This document shows positions 36,110-44,048 of a DNA stretch of 64,000 nt, piece by piece. The position numbers and the translations under genes were made by a program. The stretch is taken from positions 248,001 through 312,000 of the forward strand of contig NZ_MAFQ01000003.1 of the NCBI RefSeq assembly GCF_002013895.1. The letters run 5' to 3'. Position 1 is the first letter of the stretch. Each line of letters begins with the position of its first letter. The notes beneath the pieces were generated by a model. The model ran no database searches. It was not told the DNA's origin and was given only the letters and a program-made list of their open reading frames with translations. This DNA is from Mycobacteroides franklinii. GTDB lineage: Bacteria; Actinomycetota; Actinomycetes; Mycobacteriales; Mycobacteriaceae.

Positions 36110-36900
36110 CAGATGGGCAACCTCGCGTCCGAAACGAATGAATCGCGCACCCAGGCGACGAAGTCAGCCCACACGCCGGTCACCAGCGCCACCCCGACGG
36201 CCAACAGCGCGATACCGCCGATGATCTGGATGGTCCGGGTGTGCCGCCGCAGCCAGTCCATACCGCGTACCGCGCGCGCCGATCCGAAGGCCAGCAGCAG
36301 GAACGGGATTCCGAGCCCCAGGCAGTAGGCAATCACCAGCGCTATCCCGCGCGCCACATCGGCACCCTCGGTGGCCGATGCCACCGCGACCACCCCGGTC
36401 AGGGTCGGCCCCAGACACGGCGTCCACCCGAGCGCGAACACCGCGCCCAGCAGCGGCGCACCGGCCACCGTCGAGACGCGGCGTGGCGTGAACCGGAAAT
36501 CACGCTGCAGGGCCGGCACCAGGCCGATGAACACCAGGCCCATCGCGATGGTGACCACCCCGCCGATGCGCTGCAGCAGCACCTGATTGGTGATCAGCGT
36601 GGTCGTCATTCCCATCACGGCCACCGTGCCCAACAGGAACACCGCGGTGAACCCGGCGACGAACAGCAGCGCAGATCCCGTGACACGCAACCGATGGGAT
36701 CGAGTGTCGGCCCCGTTCGCCGGTCTGTCGTCGGCGCCCACCACCGCGGCCAGATAGGACAGGTATCCCGGCACCAGCGGAATCACGCACGGCGATGCGA
36801 ACGACACCAGCCCGGCGAGCGCGCAGGCGCCCAGCGCCAGCAGCAGCGGTCCGCTGGTCGCCGCGTCCTGAAACGCGGAGCCGGCATCGGCGAGAATCAC
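36109..36900 (-). CDS. ccdA: Thiol-disulfide transmembrane carrier CcdA
   Basis: 263 residues with six membrane helices. The redox cysteines are in [18 protein letters not shown] and [20 protein letters not shown], the DsbD/CcdA signature. It carries electrons across the membrane to reduce ResA, which keeps apocytochrome c cysteines reduced. Its start overlaps the resA stop. It corresponds to Rv0527. Confidence 0.93.
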   Translation of the reverse strand: MILADAGSAFQDAATSGPLLLALGACALAGLVSFASPCVIPLVPGYLSYLAAVVGADDRPANGADTRSHRLRVTGSALLFVAGFTAVFLLGTVAVMGMTTTLITNQVLLQRIGGVVTIAMGLVFIGLVPALQRDFRFTPRRVSTVAGAPLLGAVFALGWTPCLGPTLTGVVAVASATEGADVARGIALVIAYCLGLGIPFLLLAFGSARAVRGMDWLRRHTRTIQIIGGIALLAVGVALVTGVWADFVAWVRDSFVSDARLPI

Positions 36901-37508
36901 TTCACATCCCCCGCAGGCTCTTTCGCTGATTCTTGTGCCACGCGCTGCACCACGGGCCGCAGATCTTGGGTCAGCAGCTCGCGCAGGAACACCGCCGCCA
37001 CCCGGTGCTCACGGTCCAGCACCAGGGTCGCGGGGATCGCCCCCGTCGGGAACTTCCTGCCGAACGCGATGAGTGTGCGCATCGACGGGTCGTAGATGGA
37101 CGGATACGGCACCTGGCGATCGGTCACGAAGTCCTGCGCCTTGGTGATCTCGTTGTCCCGGACGTTGATACCGAGGAAGTCCACCCCCTGAGCATGGGTG
37201 GCCCGATAGACCTCTTCCAGGGCCGAGAACTCCGAACGACAGGGACCACACCACTGCCCCCACACATTGATGACGACGACCTTGCCGGCGAAATCATTGA
37301 GCGACAGCGTCTTTGCCGGATCCAGCAAGCTCGGCCCGGCTATCGGCCCGGGTGTCTGACGAGTTTGCGGCGGGTCGTAGAAGATATCGGTCTTGCCGCC
37401 GGGTGAGACGAATTGGAACTGGCCACCGCGCGCCACCGCGTCATCACCGGTGGAACACGCGGTGATGAACAGAGCCAGCGCGGCCATCGCCGCGACCAAA
37501 AGTCGCAC
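36897..37508 (-). CDS. resA: ResA/TlpA-like thioredoxin lipoprotein
   Basis: 203 residues. The signal peptide has a lipobox ITAC (Cys near 18). The thioredoxin fold follows, with active site WCGPC in [16 protein letters not shown] and cis-Pro in [15 protein letters not shown]. It reduces apocytochrome c cysteines before haem attachment. The operon order resA-ccdA-resB-ccsA is standard for actinobacteria; overlaps indicate one transcript. It corresponds to Rv0526. Confidence 0.92.
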   Translation of the reverse strand: MRLLVAAMAALALFITACSTGDDAVARGGQFQFVSPGGKTDIFYDPPQTRQTPGPIAGPSLLDPAKTLSLNDFAGKVVVINVWGQWCGPCRSEFSALEEVYRATHAQGVDFLGINVRDNEITKAQDFVTDRQVPYPSIYDPSMRTLIAFGRKFPTGAIPATLVLDREHRVAAVFLRELLTQDLRPVVQRVAQESAKEPAGDVK

Positions 37509-37511
37509 TCG

Positions 37512-38117
37512 TTACCCCGCCGGTTCCGAGTACACGACGTCGGCCAACTCTTCCCCGTCGAACACGAGCGAGGTGAGCGACGCGACATTGCATTGGCGCT
37601 TACGCGGGTCGTGCCACAACTTCTTGCCGAGCAGGTACTGGCGCGCAGTCCAGACCGGCAGCTGATGGCTGACACACACCACCTCGGAGCCTTCGGCACG
37701 CGCCCGCGCCCGATCGATCGCCGCCGTCATCCGGGATGCGATGTCGCGGTAGGACTCTCCCCAGGAGGGAGTGAACGGATCCCGGAGCTTCCACCAGTTG
37801 CGGGGGTCGCGTAGCGCGCCGTCGCCCACCGACACCTTCATGCCCTCGAAGGAGTTACCGGCCTCGATGAGGTCGTCGTCGGTGACGATGGCGAGCCCGT
37901 GAGCGTCGGCGATCGGTGTGGCCGTCTGCTGGGCACGCAGCAGCGGCGAGGCGACCACAGCGGTGATCGCATTGCCTCGCAGCGACTCTGCCACCTTCGC
38001 GGCCTGTCCCTGCCCCTTGTCCGACAGCCGGAAATTCGGTAGCCGGCCGTACAGAATGCCTTCCGGGTTGTGTACCTCGCCATGGCGCATCAAATGAACG
38101 ATGGTGCGGGTCGTCAC
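37512..38117 (-). CDS. Histidine phosphatase (phosphoglycerate mutase family)
   Basis: 201 residues. The catalytic RHG is in VHLMRHGEVHNPEG, and the second His is in VVCVSHQLPVWT. The acid Glu is probably in LIEAGNSFEG. It is a broad-specificity phosphatase of the dPGM superfamily, not a glycolytic mutase. It sits three bases from resA and hemL, one transcription unit. Rv0525 in M. tuberculosis. Substrate unknown. Confidence 0.85.
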   Translation of the reverse strand: MTTRTIVHLMRHGEVHNPEGILYGRLPNFRLSDKGQGQAAKVAESLRGNAITAVVASPLLRAQQTATPIADAHGLAIVTDDDLIEAGNSFEGMKVSVGDGALRDPRNWWKLRDPFTPSWGESYRDIASRMTAAIDRARARAEGSEVVCVSHQLPVWTARQYLLGKKLWHDPRKRQCNVASLTSLVFDGEELADVVYSEPAG

Positions 38118-38119
38118 AG

Positions 38120-39424
38120 TCAGTTCTCCTCAACAGACGCCGCGGCGCGAGCGGCGGCGGGCAACGCGTCGGCGATACGGTCGAACGCCTCGTCGTCGAG
38201 GGCGGTGGAAACGAACCAGGTCTCAAACGCACTCGCCGGGGGGTACACGCCACGGCTTAGCAGTGCATGGAAAAACGCGGGGTAGCGCCAGGTTTCGGTG
38301 GCCTTGGCACTCTGGAAGTCCTGTACCGGTTCGGCACCGAAGAAGACACTGAACATGCTGCCGGCGCGGCCGATCTGGTGCGCCACACCCTCGGCATCCA
38401 GGGAGGCGGTGAGCAGCGCGATAATCGCGTCAGCGTTACGATCAAGCGTCTCATAGGCTTTCGCGTCCGCTGCGCGCAACGAGGCGAGCCCGGCCGCGAC
38501 CGCGATCGGATTGCCGGACAGCGTGCCCGCTTGATACACCGGGCCCAGCGGCGCCAGCCGGTCCATGATGTCGGCGCGACCGCCAAACGCCGCGGCGGGC
38601 ATGCCACCGCTCATCACCTTGCCGAACGTGACCAGATCGCCGGCCACCTGATCGATGCCGTACCAACCCGAACGGCTGACCCGGAAACCGGTCATCACCT
38701 CGTCCATGATGAGCAGGGCGCCATGGTTTTCGGTGATGCGCCGCAGTCCGGCGTTGAAATCCGGGGCAGGTGCAACCGTGCCCATGTTCCCCGCCGCGGC
38801 CTCGGTGATGACAGCCGCGATCTGATCGCCCTCTTCGGCGAAGATACGGGCCACAGCACCGATATCGTTGTACGGCAACACGATTGTGTCGGCCGCCGAG
38901 GCTCCGGTGACCCCGGGCGAGGAGGGCAGGCCGAAGGTGGCCACCCCGGACCCCGCATCGGCCAGCAAGGCGTCGGCATGACCGTGGTAGCACCCGGCGA
39001 ACTTGATGATCTTGGTCCGGCCGGTGAATCCGCGGGCCAGGCGCACCGCACTCATGGTGGCCTCGGTGCCGGAGTTGACCAGACGCACCTTTTGTACCGG
39101 CTCGACGCGATCGATGATCTCGCGCGCGAGATCGATCTCACCCTCGACGGGCGCGCCGTAGGACAACCCCGTAAGCGCGGCTTCACGGACGGCCTCCACC
39201 ACCGCGGGGTGTGCGTGGCCAAGGATCAGCGGCCCCCAGGAGCAGACCAGGTCCGCGTACCGGTTGTCGTCGACATCGGTGAGCCAGCATCCGGCGCCGG
39301 ATTTGATGAACCGCGGGACGCCGCCCACGGCAGCGAAGGCACGTACCGGCGAGTTCACTCCACCTGGGATAACGGCCGAGGCGTCGGCGAACAGACGTGT
39401 GGAGTTGGGCGTCTCGTCAGGCAC
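38120..39424 (-). CDS. hemL: Glutamate-1-semialdehyde aminomutase HemL
   Basis: 434 residues from the GTG at 39424 (446 from the GTG at 39460). The PLP lysine is in [19 protein letters not shown]; other family motifs are [14 protein letters not shown]-like [32 protein letters not shown], and [17 protein letters not shown]. It makes 5-aminolevulinate for haem. I prefer 39424, because the 39460 GTG lies in a perfect inverted repeat with no ribosome site. The gene leads the hemL-phosphatase-resA-ccd-res-ccs run, linking haem with cytochrome c maturation. Confidence 0.93.
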   Translation of the reverse strand: MPDETPNSTRLFADASAVIPGGVNSPVRAFAAVGGVPRFIKSGAGCWLTDVDDNRYADLVCSWGPLILGHAHPAVVEAVREAALTGLSYGAPVEGEIDLAREIIDRVEPVQKVRLVNSGTEATMSAVRLARGFTGRTKIIKFAGCYHGHADALLADAGSGVATFGLPSSPGVTGASAADTIVLPYNDIGAVARIFAEEGDQIAAVITEAAAGNMGTVAPAPDFNAGLRRITENHGALLIMDEVMTGFRVSRSGWYGIDQVAGDLVTFGKVMSGGMPAAAFGGRADIMDRLAPLGPVYQAGTLSGNPIAVAAGLASLRAADAKAYETLDRNADAIIALLTASLDAEGVAHQIGRAGSMFSVFFGAEPVQDFQSAKATETWRYPAFFHALLSRGVYPPASAFETWFVSTALDDEAFDRIADALPAAARAAASVEEN

Positions 39425-39456
39425 GGCATCCAGTGTCTCAGCTGATGCCAAATCGT

Positions 39457-39475
39457 CCACTACAGGGTGTAGTGG
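39457..39475. promoter_or_regulatory. Inverted repeat in hemL leader
   Basis: CCACTACA, GGG, TGTAGTGG: perfect 8-bp arms, between the reductase stop (39477) and the hemL start. With a three-base loop it is a stable hairpin in RNA, so it may be a terminator for the reductase gene, a hemL leader hairpin or an operator. Confidence 0.5.
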
Positions 39476-39476
39476 A

Positions 39477-39866
39477 TCAGGCAGGTGTCAACGCAAATGT
39501 CGGGTGATCGGCGTCGTCGGGCAACTGCGCGAAATAGCCGTCGACAACCTTTCCCGCCTTGGGCTTGTAGGCGGCGATGATGGGCGCACGGTCGGCTACC
39601 GGGACCTCGGTGGCCGTGTACACGGTGCTGGCGCCCTTGACGGTCAACGTCACCTGCGGGTTTGCCCTGATGTTCTTGACCCATTGGCTCTCGCCCCGGG
39701 TGGAGACCACGTACTTGATGCCGTCAACGTCCACGGTGGCAACCGGGATCTGCTGAGGCTCTCCGCTGACCCGTTTGGTGATGGTCAGCGTCTCGCCGAT
39801 ATTGGCAACCATCGCGACCTTGTTGAAGATGTTTTTCACGAACCATGGGGGCTTGAGGTATGCCAT
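39477..39866 (-). CDS. Deazaflavin-type nitroreductase family protein
   Basis: 129 residues. [20 protein letters not shown] followed by [12 protein letters not shown] matches the split-barrel, F420-binding family (DDN/nitroreductase-like); the C-terminus has [12 protein letters not shown]-like [12 protein letters not shown]. It may reduce menaquinone with F420H2. It is divergent from a second member of the family, 21 bases apart. The gene ends just before the hemL leader. Confidence 0.78.
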   Translation of the reverse strand: MAYLKPPWFVKNIFNKVAMVANIGETLTITKRVSGEPQQIPVATVDVDGIKYVVSTRGESQWVKNIRANPQVTLTVKGASTVYTATEVPVADRAPIIAAYKPKAGKVVDGYFAQLPDDADHPTFALTPA

Positions 39867-39887
39867 GGATCACAGTTTGATGGTGGT

Positions 39888-40259
39888 ATGCAGATACCGC
39901 AATCGGTCGCGCGCTTCAACAAGTACGTCACCAACCCGGTCCAGCGGCTGTGGGCGGGCTGGGCCCCGAGCTTCGCGATCATCGAGCACAAGGGCCGCAA
40001 GTCCGGCAAGGAGTTCCGGACGCCGGTCACCGCGTTCAAGACGCCCGACGGCGTCGCCATCCTGCTGACCTACGGCCCCGACCGGGATTGGCTCAAGAAC
40101 TTGCAGGCCTCCGGCGGCGGTCGCATCGTGCGTCGCGGGAAGACCCACGATGTCGTCAATCCGCGGGTGGTCAGCCGGGATCAGGCGGCGGCACTGGTCA
40201 AGAGCCGCGCATTCGGGAAGCTCCCGTTCGAGCAGGCCGTGCTGCTGACCTACGCCTAG
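39888..40259 (+). CDS. Deazaflavin-type nitroreductase family protein
   Basis: 123 residues. SVARFNKYVTNPVQRLWAGW at the start, then FAIIEHKGRKSGKEFRTPV and ILLTYGPDRDWLKNLQASGG, the F420H2-dependent quinone reductase pattern. It is divergent from the paralogue at 39477 and convergent with the M13 peptidase. The substrate is unknown. Confidence 0.8.
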   Translation: MQIPQSVARFNKYVTNPVQRLWAGWAPSFAIIEHKGRKSGKEFRTPVTAFKTPDGVAILLTYGPDRDWLKNLQASGGGRIVRRGKTHDVVNPRVVSRDQAAALVKSRAFGKLPFEQAVLLTYA

Positions 40260-40271
40260 CCCTTCTCTGCG

Positions 40272-40293
40272 CTGGTAGACCTGCGTCTACCAG
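40272..40293. terminator. Bidirectional terminator hairpin
   Basis: CTGGTAGAC, loop CTGC, GTCTACCAG: a perfect 9-bp stem between the reductase stop (40259) and the peptidase, covering the peptidase stop codon. Confidence 0.75.
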
Positions 40294-42362
40294 ATCTTCA
40301 CGAACTTGTCCGGCGCGTTCACCATGGGATCGCCTGCCAGGCAACCGAATTCGGTTGCGAACGGTGCGACATTCGGCACCACTCCGTTGATCCGCAGCGC
40401 CGGCGGAGAATGCGGATCGCTGGCCAGCTGGGTGATGGCCGCCTCGGGTCGCTGTTTGTCACGCCAGATCCGTGCGTAGTTCAGGAAGAACCGCTGCTTC
40501 TCGTTGAACCCGACAATGCCGCTGGCCTTGTCGGCATCGTTCTTCTTCGCCAGTTCGGCGACCAGTGCGTCGTACGCGGTGTTGACGCCGCCCAGGTCGG
40601 CGATGTTCTCGCCCAGGGTCAGCCTGCCGTCGACGTGTAGGTCGGGACGGCCCGGAATCGGCGCGTAAGCGTTGAACTGCTCCACCAGCCGGTTGGCACG
40701 CTTGTCGAACTCCTCGCGATCGTTCGGTGTCCACCAGTTGACCCGGTTCCCCTCGCCGTCGAACTGGCTGCCCTCGTCATCGAACGCGTGGGTGAACTCG
40801 TGGCCGATCACGGCACCGATACCGCCGTAGTTGAACGCCGGATCTCCCTTGGTGTCGTAGAACGGCGCCTGCAGGATCGCCGCGGGAATGGTGATGCTGT
40901 TCTCGGTGGGGTCGTACTGGGCGTTGACCGTCTGCGGGGTCATCCCCCACAGCGACCGATCGGTAGGGCGCCCGATCTTGGCCATCTCGAAGTCGTAGTC
41001 GAACTTCAGCGCGGCGGCCCGGTCGGTGTAGAAGTTATCGCCGCCCAGCTTCAGCTTCGAGAAATCGCGGTTCTTGTCGGGGAATCCCACCTTGAGGATC
41101 AGCTTGTCCCACTTGCTCTTTGCGGCAAGCTTGGTCTGCGGGCTCATCCAGTCGACGGCCTCGATGCGTTTGCGCAACGCCTCCTTCACATTGCCCACCA
41201 TCTCGGTGGCGGATCGCTTGTCGCCATCGCTGAACATCCGCTCCACGTACAGCTGACCCAGTGCCGGGCCGATCAGCTTGTTGACGATCTCAAGCCCCTG
41301 CTCCCAGCGCGCCTTCTGCGCCGTTGTGCCGGTGAGCGCCGACTTGAATGTAAAAGCGTTGTCGCGGAATGTCTTCGACAACGCGTTGGCCGACCGATGC
41401 ACCGCATGGAAGGTCAGGTACGACTTCCAGGTGTCCAGATCGGTGGTGGCGAGCAGCCGATCGAATGTCGTGAAGAACTCGGTCTCGGCCAGCGAGAACG
41501 ACCTGGCCTCCGGGGCTCCCTGCGCCTTCAGGTAGGCGCCCCATTCGAAATGCGGTGTCAACGCATCAGCTTGCGCAACCGTGACCAGCTTGTACTGGTT
41601 GGCCGGATCACGTTGTTGCACCGGGCTCAATGTCGCTGCCGCCAGCGCAGATTCGAGCGAGGCCACCTGTTCGGTACGAGCCTTGGCTACCTCTTGATCG
41701 GCTCCGATCGAGCCGAAGGTCGAAGCGATGTACGTGCGGTACGCGTCGAACACCGACGCATACTTCGGATCGGTGTAGTAGTCCTTGGCGGGCATGCCCA
41801 GCGCGTCGGCCCGGGCATAGCCGATCTGCTCGGTGGCGTTGGCGTAGTCGGCACCGGCCTCGAAACCGAACACCAGATGCTGTCCGGTGGCAGCGTCGGC
41901 GGCCAAAAAGGCGGCAAGGTCCTCGGGAGTCTTGATCTGATCGATCGCGGCGAGCGTCGGACGGATGGGGTCATATCCGGCCGCATCCAGCTTCGCGTCG
42001 TCGGTGGCGGTCCGGTACAGCAGACCGACCTGATAATTGACCGACTCATGATCGGCGGTACCAAGCCCCGAGACCGCACCGTCGACGATCTCGTGCTGAA
42101 CCTTGCGGGACTCGTCGGCCAGCATGTCGAAGCTGCCGTAGCTGGCCTTGTCCGCGGGGATGGTGGCCTCATCGATCCACTTGGCGTTCACAAACCCGTT
42201 GAGATCGGCGCACGCGGCAAAACGCATGCTCAGCTGCGCGTTGTCGAATGTGGGAATGGGCGCGTTCGACGCTACCGGCGCGGTGGGCTGGTCGCGGGTA
42301 CACCCGGAGAGGGACACGGCCAGCACTAACGCCGCCACACCGGCGGATCGACTCAGAGGCAT
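40287..42362 (-). CDS. M13 family zinc metallopeptidase lipoprotein
   Basis: 691 residues from the ATG at 42362. A signal peptide with lipobox SLSGC puts it on the outer face of the membrane. The M13 zinc site HEFTH is at 521-525 in VIGHEFTHAFDDEGSQFDG; the third ligand is in LTLGENIADLGGV, and NAQYDPTENSITIPAAILQ is also conserved. Related to neprilysin and Zmp1. The C-terminus ends FVKIW and lacks the usual final Cys-x-x-Trp. A role in virulence or cell-wall peptide processing is inferred. Confidence 0.9.
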   Translation of the reverse strand: MPLSRSAGVAALVLAVSLSGCTRDQPTAPVASNAPIPTFDNAQLSMRFAACADLNGFVNAKWIDEATIPADKASYGSFDMLADESRKVQHEIVDGAVSGLGTADHESVNYQVGLLYRTATDDAKLDAAGYDPIRPTLAAIDQIKTPEDLAAFLAADAATGQHLVFGFEAGADYANATEQIGYARADALGMPAKDYYTDPKYASVFDAYRTYIASTFGSIGADQEVAKARTEQVASLESALAAATLSPVQQRDPANQYKLVTVAQADALTPHFEWGAYLKAQGAPEARSFSLAETEFFTTFDRLLATTDLDTWKSYLTFHAVHRSANALSKTFRDNAFTFKSALTGTTAQKARWEQGLEIVNKLIGPALGQLYVERMFSDGDKRSATEMVGNVKEALRKRIEAVDWMSPQTKLAAKSKWDKLILKVGFPDKNRDFSKLKLGGDNFYTDRAAALKFDYDFEMAKIGRPTDRSLWGMTPQTVNAQYDPTENSITIPAAILQAPFYDTKGDPAFNYGGIGAVIGHEFTHAFDDEGSQFDGEGNRVNWWTPNDREEFDKRANRLVEQFNAYAPIPGRPDLHVDGRLTLGENIADLGGVNTAYDALVAELAKKNDADKASGIVGFNEKQRFFLNYARIWRDKQRPEAAITQLASDPHSPPALRINGVVPNVAPFATEFGCLAGDPMVNAPDKFVKIW

Positions 42363-42537
42363 GCCCCCCATTTTGCCTATCTGAGCCACCGCGTCGAGCC
42401 CGCCCCTGAAATCCCCCGCGAATCCCACGTGATTCCGGACGACCCATGATCGATACCTACCCCCTTCCTAATCTCGGTCTATTTGCGTGACCCGTGGGGC
42501 ATACTTGACGTGCAACTTCGCCTGTAGGTGGTGGGTC

Positions 42538-44031
42538 GTGCGGAAAGTATTCATCTCGTACGCCCGGGCTAACAAGCCCGACGTCGATCAGTTGGTCGAG
42601 CACCTGACCGAGCTCAACTGCCAGACATGGGTCGACTCGTCTCTGCACGGCGGCCAAGATTGGTGGCAGGAAATCCTGCGCCGGATCGCGGATTGTGATG
42701 TGTTCATTCCGGTTGTTTCGCACGAATCGTTGAATTCTGGTGCATGCGCACGCGAATTCGATTGGGCAGAGAATCTCGGCAAATCCGTCCTACCCGTCGC
42801 ATTGGAGCGACCGTCGCCCGCGCTTCCGCGGCGCATCTTGAGCCGTCAGATCGTCGACTACTCCAACCCGGAGGAACGGGACCGCGCCGCCCGAAAGCTT
42901 GGTGGCGGTTTGTTGAGCCTGCCACCCGCACCACCGCTTCCCCACCCGATGCCGCAACCACCGGCGGCCCCCCTGTCCTACCTCACCGATCTCGTGGAAA
43001 AGCTGTCCTCGCCGCACGCCCTCAGCCACGAGGAACAGCGGCAGATCCTTGCGAGGTTGGATCCGCCCCTTCGATCCCTCGACCCCGAGGAGCGACAAGC
43101 AGGACGCGCAATCCTCGATCGATTGGGCAGCCGGTCCGACCTCTACGCCGACGTAGACCGCACGATCGGTGTGTTGAAACAACTCCATGACGAGGTACGC
43201 GGGAAGGTTCACACACCCTCGCGGGCAGCACCACATTCGCCTCAACGATTTGTTGACGACGCCGTCGCCCCGCCAAAAGGACAGCCGTTCAACCATATTC
43301 CGCCGCCTACCCGCAACGGCGAGAAAGCCCCGTCGGCCCCGACGGTCATGCCCCTTCCAAAACCACGGCCAGCGCCGATACCTCGTCCGAAACCGGACCC
43401 ACATCGACCCCTCTCCGGCGAGTGGACGACCGCACTGCCGGCGACGCTGCTCGTGATGGCAGCGATCACGGGAGCGATACCACCCATCCGAGCACTCAGC
43501 TCGGGATACGACTACGGCATCAGCGTGTGGTATTGGCAGACAATCTCACGGATCCTTATCGGTATAGCGTTCAGCGTTTTGGCGTGGAGCGCAAAGTTGT
43601 TCTCCCCCAACGCCGCCCCGGTGGGCTGGTTCATGGCGCCGATCATGGTGGTCCATGTCATCAACGACATCGTGGTGTTGACCGCAATAAGTGCGGGCAA
43701 GTGCACACCCACGTGTATAGCCGACCCGGGAATCGACCTTATGCGCGTGTACGGGTATCCCCTCTTGCTAGGCGTGGCCGCACTCGTCGGAATCGCGTTC
43801 GGATTCGCTGTTTTCGCATCCACGCGCGCCGCCTGGGCACCAATACTGGCGGTGTGGGGATTTTGCGGTGTGCTGGAAGCGATTCTGTCGTACATCGCCA
43901 AAGTTGACGATCAACGCGCTCCCGAAGCCGATGCGGTGTTGATCGTGCAGAACGCAATCTTGCTGGTGGCCGCGATCGTGATGTACCAGCGCGTCCGGCC
44001 CAATCGCCCGATCAAGCAAACACCACGTTGA
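42538..44031 (+). CDS. TIR domain membrane protein
   Basis: 497 residues from the GTG at 42538. The N-terminal TIR domain (about 1-140) has KVFISYARANKPDVDQLVEH and CDVFIPVVSHESLNSGACAR followed by EFDW. Glu73 is in the position of the catalytic Glu of NAD-cleaving TIRs. A helical and Pro-rich linker follows (PLPKPRPAPIPRPKPDPHRP), then about six membrane helices in the last 200 residues. TIR fused to membrane segments is a common defence-effector layout. It starts the 42.5-53.3 kb accessory block and is convergent with the low-complexity gene. Confidence 0.82.
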   Translation: MRKVFISYARANKPDVDQLVEHLTELNCQTWVDSSLHGGQDWWQEILRRIADCDVFIPVVSHESLNSGACAREFDWAENLGKSVLPVALERPSPALPRRILSRQIVDYSNPEERDRAARKLGGGLLSLPPAPPLPHPMPQPPAAPLSYLTDLVEKLSSPHALSHEEQRQILARLDPPLRSLDPEERQAGRAILDRLGSRSDLYADVDRTIGVLKQLHDEVRGKVHTPSRAAPHSPQRFVDDAVAPPKGQPFNHIPPPTRNGEKAPSAPTVMPLPKPRPAPIPRPKPDPHRPLSGEWTTALPATLLVMAAITGAIPPIRALSSGYDYGISVWYWQTISRILIGIAFSVLAWSAKLFSPNAAPVGWFMAPIMVVHVINDIVVLTAISAGKCTPTCIADPGIDLMRVYGYPLLLGVAALVGIAFGFAVFASTRAAWAPILAVWGFCGVLEAILSYIAKVDDQRAPEADAVLIVQNAILLVAAIVMYQRVRPNRPIKQTPR

Positions 44032-44048
44032 CTGGGCGCATCCCTGCG

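Noticed and set aside
42363-42537. Attachment site at the left edge of the accessory block
   Set aside because: No direct repeat or tRNA end was visible on both sides of 42.5-53.3 kb, so mobility is not claimed.
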